A stretch of 64,000 nt of DNA, taken from assembly GCA_024220505.1 (NCBI GenBank), contig JAKZZE010000002.1:1116001-1180000 (forward strand). The letters run 5' to 3'. Below are positions 57,262-64,000 of this stretch, piece by piece (the first letter of the stretch is position 1; each line of letters starts with the position of its first letter). This DNA is from Rhizopus arrhizus. Lineage: Eukaryota; Mucoromycota; Mucoromycetes; Mucorales; Rhizopodaceae. The notes beneath the pieces are model-generated. The model was not told where the DNA came from. It searched no databases and was given only the letters and a program-made list of their open reading frames with translations. A program made the translations under genes and the position numbers.

Positions 57262-58375
57262 AAATTTTTTTTGACAGTACCCGGAAATGTGAGATAATAA
57301 ACTCGATTTGTGTGGCAAAATTTTTAGTTCTTTTTAAAGAAGTTCTGGATAACTAAACTAGTTCCTTTGTGGTGCAGTAATACTCGCCTTAAAGAGGTGA
57401 AGCTTTGGGTCGTCTTCTTCTTGGGTCTAGCTCAACTTGGTCATGGCCGAATGGAATGAATAAGTCAATGTGAAAGAAATTCGAGAAAATGAAAGATGTC
57501 TGTTGGTGACCTGGGGGGTCGGTAGCGAGTCGATGACGGGGTGTAAGAAATCTGGGTTTGATTTCGGTGTTGTCTCGGCGGAGCTTCAACAGCATTAATC
57601 ATTGCTCAAAGCTTAAATTTCTTTCCTTTGATTTACCATTTTTATTCTAGTATTTCCCTGACATGTTTGACGCTAAAATAGTTTATATTGTTCTAAATCT
57701 CCTTATGCCACAAAGTTTAGTTTACATTCACTCATTCCCACTTACATCATTTCCTTCAATTGTGTTATGTTTGATATCATTTGTTAATTTAGTTTATTTT
57801 CAATAATGTATAAAAGAATAACTTATGCGAATCAATAAACGATACCTTTTTTTGAAGGCCTAATTTTTGTCTTTGGTTTTCTGTCTGGATAGACAGGGTT
57901 ATTTTCTCTGGTGAACTGCTGTTTTCTTTGTCCTTCACTTTCATAGTCTAAACTACCGCGTAATTCACATTTTTGTGAAAAAAATCACAAATATATAAAT
58001 AATATATTTTGTCCGGTCCGAACTAAGAAAAATGCGGCTCGGATGTTAGAAGCTAGTTCTCGGTATGCGGCTTGCGCGTGATGCGCTTGAATTCTAATAT
58101 TGGTCTAGGTTTGGACTGTTTGATATTGCTGGTATGGACATCAATTCAACCGATGAGCTTGATATTCATATTTTTCTATTTTATACAGCAAGTCAATAAA
58201 CTATTTGACTTATGACATCGATAATTTATCGATTTCGCGTATCCCTTTCATGTTGTATGTAATTTCTTTACAAATTTTCTAATGCTTATGTCCATATCCT
58301 AAATTAATATAAATTAACCAGAGCAATTGTTTAGTAATCTATATTCTTGAAAAAAATTTAAAGAAAAACTATATA
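57262..58375. other. Displaced upstream flank of the tRNA gene
   Basis: No supported gene. A GC-richer patch at about 57370-57600 stands out from the AT-rich surroundings; its minus strand has a 68-codon frame with no recognisable domain. A short palindrome ATCGATAA/TTATCGAT lies near 58217. Coding or RNA function of the GC-richer patch is open. Confidence 0.4.
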
Positions 58376-60438
58376 CAATAGGTGAAAAAATATGAGCAAC
58401 CTCTGTTCGATTTGTCTTCATATCTTTTTATTTTAGGGTATACAATCGCCAGAGCTTTGACATCATATAAGCTAATTAAGAAAGCAAAAGTGCATATATT
58501 GCTGTCGTATCCCAGCATAATTTAAACATGATTCATATTCAATTTATAAGAAATCAGAGTAATGAATGCTTTTACAAAGTTTTATTACAATCTTTTCTCT
58601 ATTATTCGGTCATAACTAATTCCACTTCTTTAACTCAATACAAGTTGTTTTAATATAGCTCCTGATGCAATGAGACATAAATAAAAAATAGATCTACTTA
58701 AATAATTATAAACAGTCCACTTGCATAACCAGGAACAGGTCTTCATACTAAAATTTATTCATACTAGATCTACAGCTATAATGAATTAAAGTATCTTGAA
58801 AAGGATTTAATTGAATCTTCATGAAAAGGATATAAATACCAGATACAATAATATTAAATAAAAAGATAACTTGTTAAGTCTCATTGAATTTTATAGTCTT
58901 TTTATTCTTACAAGATAACACAAATGCATTATGGAGATTGACTGTATCTTAAGTATAATTTTTTTAAAAGGGAAAGGTAGTCATAAAAAAGCCAATGATG
59001 ATTTTTCAAAATTCGCTATGTTTATTTCATATTTTGTATATTTTCCTTTTGCTTTAATAACTGCTTCTACTTTGGCTGGCATACTATTGATGTGCCTCTT
59101 GCAAGTATTTGCATTGAGTTTATTTTACTCTACATCTACACGTTGCTAAAGTTTTCTGACATCTCTTTCTCCGACTTCATGTGGTGTCAGATTAAGTTTG
59201 AGCTGATGCCAAACATGCTTTATATGATTTAAATCCAGACTTTGAGCATACCAATAATTTATATACCTTACACTGATACCGCGTACCTATACAGTTATGA
59301 TTTTTAATTTATGCTTTACGCCGCTATCACTCTGAAGGTATACATCAGACGTCTTCAAATAATGGTACTCTAACGTATTCATGTAAATAATGCTAAGTAT
59401 ATGCAGACAAGTCGTTGAGTTTATGTTACCACCATAAAACTGACATGTCTAAACTGATCCCTGAGTAGGTATGCGACCACACATGTTCATCCTACCGCTG
59501 CAGTGCTTTACTGTAATCTCGATGTGATAAGGAAGCAAAATATCATTTGATACTACCCTATAGTGCTTTACTCCATCCGATCGCTAGATGCTAACCTTTG
59601 ATTCAGCTGAGGACGCTACTGGTTGTCATTATTGACTTGACCAGTTTCAATGCCTTTTTGCTCTGGCCATCTGCTTTTTTCAATGATCCTTTTTAAAAAT
59701 GCCTTCTTTTTTTTTAGCTCTCGGTGGAAGTTTATGGATCTCAGCGCGTTTACTCCTGAACGATACGTCAACAAGTAACCAAACTTACCCAACTCCCTAA
59801 ATAGCTCTTTCACTATTGTTGGATGACCAGTAATAATACACAGCTCGATATACTGCTTCATGGCATAAGAGACAATAGCATGTCTTCCAGCAGACAGGTG
59901 TGAATTTCATGGAAAAAGCTTCCTAGTATATCTTCTAACTGTGCGAGAATGAACGTAATATTTATCTGCGATATCCTCTAGCTTCATGCTATTTAGTGAT
60001 ATATCTTTTATTTCTGGATTGCTTTTCCATTGGTATAGATTTAGGCATGATGATGAAAAGTAGTGAGAGAAATTGAGCAAAAAAAAAGAAACCAAGGGCT
60101 CTTGAAGTTGCACTTGCTTTTATATGAATACAATGAGTAAAGCTCACAGTCCCAGACAAGTACGCTATATAGTCTTACAATATGTTCTTTGTTGATTTAA
60201 ATGTAAACATATGATTACCGTACATAATTTAAGCTGGCCGGAAGTCAAATTTTTAAATTCGCATTCTCATCTCTCTCTCTCAATTTCCAGTATTACTACA
60301 TGAGACCTTTACTGTTTCAAGACACATGACCCCAAAAATATATCATGGGAGTCTCAAGCCGGTAGTTGGCATGCACCTTTTGATATAGTAAAAAAAGGCA
60401 ATTTTGTCAAAAGGTTGCTTATATTTTTTCACTTAGTG
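58376..60438 (-). mobile_element. Degenerate Tc1/mariner transposon
   Basis: The left end 58376-58402 and the right end 60412-60438 are inverted repeats matching at 24 of 27 positions, sharing GTGAAAAAATAT and AGCAACCT. Each end abuts a TA (58374-58375 and 60439-60440). Between them lies a broken minus-strand transposase gene. The length is 2063 bp. Confidence 0.75.
58981..60048 (-). pseudogene. Tc1/mariner transposase, dead
   Basis: On the minus strand an ATG at 60048 starts MPKSIPMEKQSRNKRYI. The helix-turn-helix follows in another frame (MKLEDIADKYYVHSRTVRRY). Later come EKSRWPEQKGIE, a WSKAL-like segment, and YAQSLDLNHIKHVWHQLKLN. The last one is the usual SPDLNPIEHVW block around the third catalytic acidic residue, here Lys in place of Glu. 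The end reads SMPAKVEAVIKAKG, the conserved Tc1 C-terminus. Many stops and frameshifts interrupt it. In the family, the transposase cuts at the terminal repeats and inserts at TA; this copy cannot. Confidence 0.8.
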
Positions 60439-61715
60439 TAAATCATGTATTTTCTAAATAGATTTTATAATAAAACTTTATATTGAATTAAAGCCTCTAT
60501 CGTATCTTATCTAGTCATTTATGTCAGTATAGCTGTAAAAATAAACACGAGTGTGCACACAAAAAAGCAAGAACATCATGGATGATGTTTGAATAAGCAG
60601 GCTCAATAGGAAGAGAAGAAGAAAGTTACACTTATGGAATTAGCTTAGATTGATATTTATACTAAATTGAATCAATCTTGTACATTACTTTAGATGTTGA
60701 GCAACATTGTTTTGCATTATGAATAAAGAAGGAAGGAAAAAAAGATATATATTAATATGTGACTATAAACAGGATATAATGTGTGTACCTGGAAAGCAAG
60801 CGAAAATAAGAAGAATAGAAAAATATATATTTTAAAAAAAAGAAATCTGATCAGTGGTGCATTATTAAATAAAGCTATTTTTCTCGTCAAAGTAATTCTA
60901 AAGTGCATCTATTGAAGATATCATATCCAATTTGTCTAAATGAAATGATGGTTCTGTATTTTGACTAAACCCAAAATGGTAAATAGCAATAAAAGGAAGA
61001 GATGATAGGTAAAGTGACAAACGTATTAAGTATTTTTTTTTTTTTTTTTTTTGCATTATCTCTGTAATACAACTATCTCCTTATTTTAAGTAATATAAGA
61101 AACTTGTATACTGGAGCATCTTAATATAATTAAGCTTCAACCACACAGATTTTGAACATTTAACAAGTATTATTAGCTACATAAAGACAAGCAGGAGCTT
61201 TGCTTACAAACTTCGTGCCACTCAAGAGATGATGATGCTGGTAACTTAGGAAATGATAAATGTTAATTTAGAGTCCATCTGCTTAGCTATTTAATGCTTG
61301 CTCAAAAGATATGCTTTTAACATATTCAAAATCTTTTAAATGAAAAAGCTATTTTATTGTTAGCATTTACAATACGTATTTGGCTTGGTTCACTAAATTA
61401 CCCCTGTTGCAGTAACAAGGCATTAATTTTTAAAGTTATCTGTTTATTTTATTAAAACGAAAATTAGAAAGAAGGATGATTCAGTGTTGTGTTTACTCTA
61501 ATTTTCTTGTTTGAAACAATTGCTTGATAATGCATTTACCGCACTGATGCTACATGGATGCATTCAATATTTTTCCCACGAAATAGGCTTAAAATGGAAA
61601 ATGCACAAATTTTCGCACGATAAAGGCAGTGTAAGTTTTTGTTCTGATTTGCTTTCTTTTTATTTCATTTTATTTTTATTTATTTTTTTTTCATTCTTTT
61701 TTTTTTTCTTTAAAA
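60439..61715. other. Intergenic region upstream of the BCKD E1-alpha gene
   Basis: AT-rich DNA with a T run at about 61031-61052. No gene is supported. A frame at 61511-61807 overlaps exon 1 of the next gene in another phase and is not called. Confidence 0.5.
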
Positions 61716-63215
61716 ATGTTGCGAATGAATTCAATTTTAAAGTATGGCTTAAGAAATTCAGTAATGTTCAATTGTCAAAGATCATTTGCTGCTACTACAA
61801 AGGTTGAAAATGTACTTGCTAAAGATGATGTTCATTCTCTTACTTTTATTCATTAGTTATTTAATAATATTTCAGCAAATGTAGCTGATGTAACGACTGA
61901 TGAATTGAATGTCAAATCGTCTTGGACATCAACCGATAGATTTACTAATGAAATGAAGTTTATGCAGCAAACTGAACCTCTTAAAGCTTATCGTGTCATG
62001 GATCATACTGGCGCTGTTTTAAATCCAGAGCACGATCCCAGCTTGTCAAAAGAAAAAGTACTCAAGTGTTACAAAAATATGGTACTTCTTCATACAATGG
62101 ATGGTATATTGTATGATGCCCAGCGTCAAGGTCGTATTAGTTTTTATATGACACACTATGGTGAAGAGGCAATGATTGGAAGTGCGGCTGCTTTGCAACC
62201 TGAAGATGTTGTATTTGGACAGGTAAATAAAAAAGGAAAATATTCTTTTTTTAAATTAATTTTTTTAATCAAATTAGTATCGAGAGGCTTTTATGCTTGC
62301 TTATCGAGGATTTACGATAGATGAATTCGTTAATCAATGCTTTTCAAATGAATTGGATAACGGAAAGGGACGACAAATGCCTGTTCATTATGGATCAAAA
62401 AAGCTAAACTTTCAAACAATTTCTTCTCCGCTGGGCACGCAAATTCCTCAAGCATCTGGTGCAGCATATGCACTAAAAGTTTCAGGAGCAAAGGCTTGTA
62501 CCTTATGTTTCTTTGGTGAAGGAGCTGCCTCCGAAGGAGACTTTCACGCAGGTTTAAATATGGCAGCAACCCTCAAATGTCCTGTCATCTTTTTCTGGTA
62601 ACCATTTGTTTTCTTTTCCTCCTCAAAAAGCTTTTTTTATTTCACTTATTAATTATTTGTCTTAGTCGTAACAATGGTTTTGCTATATCTACTCCATCTT
62701 CTGAGCAATACAAGGGCGATGGTATAGCAAGTCGTGGAATTGGCTATGGTATTGACACTATTCGAGTGGATGGAAATGATATTTGGGCCATCTATAATGC
62801 TACAAAGATAGCTAGAGATATGGCTATCAATGAACAGAAGCCTGTACTTATTGAGGCTATGACCTATCGTATCGGTCATCACAGTACCTCTGATGACTCT
62901 ACAAAATATCGTGATAGAAAAGAAGTTGAAGAAAGAGCCCAGCTTGATAATCCTATCACTCGCCTTAGAAGATATATGGAAGCTAGAGGTTGGTGGAGTC
63001 CACAAGAAGAAGAAGATTATCGCAAATCAGTAAAAAAGGATGTCTTGAAAAGCTTTAGTGCAGCAGAAAAGAGAAAGAAGCCTGCTATCAAGCATCTTTT
63101 TACTGATGTTTATGATGAGCTGACGCCAAACTTAGTTAGACAGCAGAATGAGCTTGAAGAGCTTATTAAAAAATACCCAGAATATTATAATACTGATGAC
63201 TTTGCTTCATTTTAA
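61716..63215 (+). CDS. BCKDHA: Branched-chain 2-oxoacid dehydrogenase E1 alpha subunit, mitochondrial
   Basis: Four exons, 61716-61802, 61857-62222, 62278-62597 and 62666-63215, give 440 residues. The start [20 protein letters not shown] is a typical mitochondrial presequence. Family blocks: [31 protein letters not shown], the thiamine-diphosphate motif [15 protein letters not shown] ending at [10 protein letters not shown], and the phosphorylation loop [15 protein letters not shown]. With E1-beta and the E2/E3 parts, the enzyme decarboxylates the 2-oxo acids from leucine, isoleucine and valine in the matrix. The family match is clear; pyruvate dehydrogenase alpha is excluded by the HHSTSDDS loop. 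The exon 1/2 junction is the least certain: the donor at 61803 or at 61812 would both keep frame with the acceptor at 61856. Confidence 0.93.
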
Positions 63216-63895
63216 GGTCCTGCATATTTATACAGAAAATCAATGATCTTTAAATAAAGAAAAAAAAAAAAGAGGAATGAGCACCTATGCCATTAGGTTT
63301 AATTTTACTTTTTTAATTGCAGCACTCAACTTTTAAAGCTCTTCAAAAGGTTCTCTTACTCTTGGATAAAGACTACAGGATTTCAAGTAATTTGCTCATT
63401 GTTCATGCAACTTTCAAATGGAACAATGTGAGCTGTATGTCCACTGTCAGATGAATTGACCATCCGGTTATTTTTCTAATATAACCCTTTATGAAATCTT
63501 TTCCTGATAGAATAGACTCGCTTGATGATTAGAGTCAGCCTTTATATTGAATTTTGAGGTTATTTGACTCGATTAAGGTACTCTCTTATTTCCTATGTGC
63601 ATAAAAAAAGCATTCATAAGCAAATTGACAAATACTCTGTTAAGACAGCCTTTACTGAACACAATGACTTTGACCGTAGTGTAATATGAAACTTGTAAGG
63701 AATATTACTTTGTAGATTGCAACCTATAGATTATGAGTAAATGTAATCATTCAGTTAACAAGAAAATTGTATATATTTATTGAATAAAATATGATTAAAG
63801 ATAAAAAATAATATTAGAAATTAGATAAATTCGAAAAAAGGTGTAAATCAAGAGTATATATAATTATAAGAGATAAGCATCTCTTACAACTATAT
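63216..63895. other. Intergenic spacer between convergent genes
   Basis: AT-rich DNA with no supported gene between the E1-alpha stop and the stop of the next gene on the minus strand. Confidence 0.5.
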
Positions 63896-64000
63896 TTAAT
63901 AGAAACCCTGCTTAAATGCAAGACCGGCAATAGCAAGACCAAGAGCGTAAAAGACAAGTGAATACGTCAAACGAACAAAGCGGTTATCAACAAGGAGTAC
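63896..64000 (-). CDS. C-terminal end of a small membrane protein (partial)
   Basis: The minus strand is open from the window edge to a TAA at 63898-63896. The last 34 residues include one hydrophobic helix (LTYSLVFYALGLAIAGLAFK) and end in KQGFY. Codon choice rich in CTT/GGT and the clean frame support a real gene. The family is not recognised; the rest lies outside the window. Confidence 0.55.
   Translation of the reverse strand, partial: VLLVDNRFVRLTYSLVFYALGLAIAGLAFKQGFY

Noticed and set aside
57370..57600. Possible RNA gene or coding fragment in the GC-richer patch
   Set aside because: No tRNA cloverleaf, no known ncRNA motif and no recognisable protein frame could be found by eye.

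Overview
The window is nuclear DNA of a fungus. Coding genes are split by many short GT-AG introns, mostly 45-80 nt. Intergenic DNA is very AT-rich with long A/T tracts. The gene set is fungal: Mad3, Orc3, plasma-membrane H+-ATPase, chitin synthase, Pim1/Lon. The style of the proteins, the introns and the LINE-type retrotransposons suggests an early-diverging filamentous fungus of the Mucoromycota (Mucorales-like); this placement is inference from sequence alone.

Layout. 1-580: broken transposase-like gene fragment. 2.7-8.9 kb: three intron-bearing genes on the + strand, a Mad3 spindle-checkpoint protein, a BSD-domain protein and ORC3. 9.29-9.41 kb: a 119-bp MITE with perfect 18-bp terminal inverted repeats. 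10.76-16.69 kb: PMA1 (+) converging on a chitin synthase gene (-), which carries a one-base homopolymer frameshift in this assembly. 17.37-18.41 kb: a universal stress protein gene. 20.71-22.69 kb: an amino-acid/GABA-type permease (-) that seems to need a 4-nt microexon. 23.7-26.9 kb: decayed coding DNA, including an old LINE ORF1 relic. 27.77-31.21 kb: mitochondrial Lon protease (-). 32.4-34.3 kb: four quasi-tandem copies of a repeat with a hairpin core (a fifth lies at 1.0 kb). 34.6-57.26 kb: a tRNA-Ser(CGA) gene followed by a head-to-tail array of four near-identical 5.63-kb LINEs. 58.38-60.44 kb: a dead Tc1/mariner element with matched terminal inverted repeats. 61.7-63.2 kb: branched-chain 2-oxoacid dehydrogenase E1-alpha (+). 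63.9-64.0 kb: the end of a membrane-protein gene (-).

The centre of interest is the LINE array. Every unit is separated by the same 16 bp, which are nucleotides 1-16 of the tRNA-Ser gene. The same 16 bp close the right end of the array before the original tRNA upstream flank. The elements therefore look site-specific: they insert inside the tRNA-Ser gene, and the target-site duplication rebuilds a complete tRNA gene each time, so the target can be re-used. Each element carries ORF1 (coiled coil plus nucleic-acid-binding-like domain) and ORF2 (apurinic endonuclease plus reverse transcriptase), joined by a TAATG stop/start overlap. The host genes around it are ordinary housekeeping genes and show no operon-like linkage.
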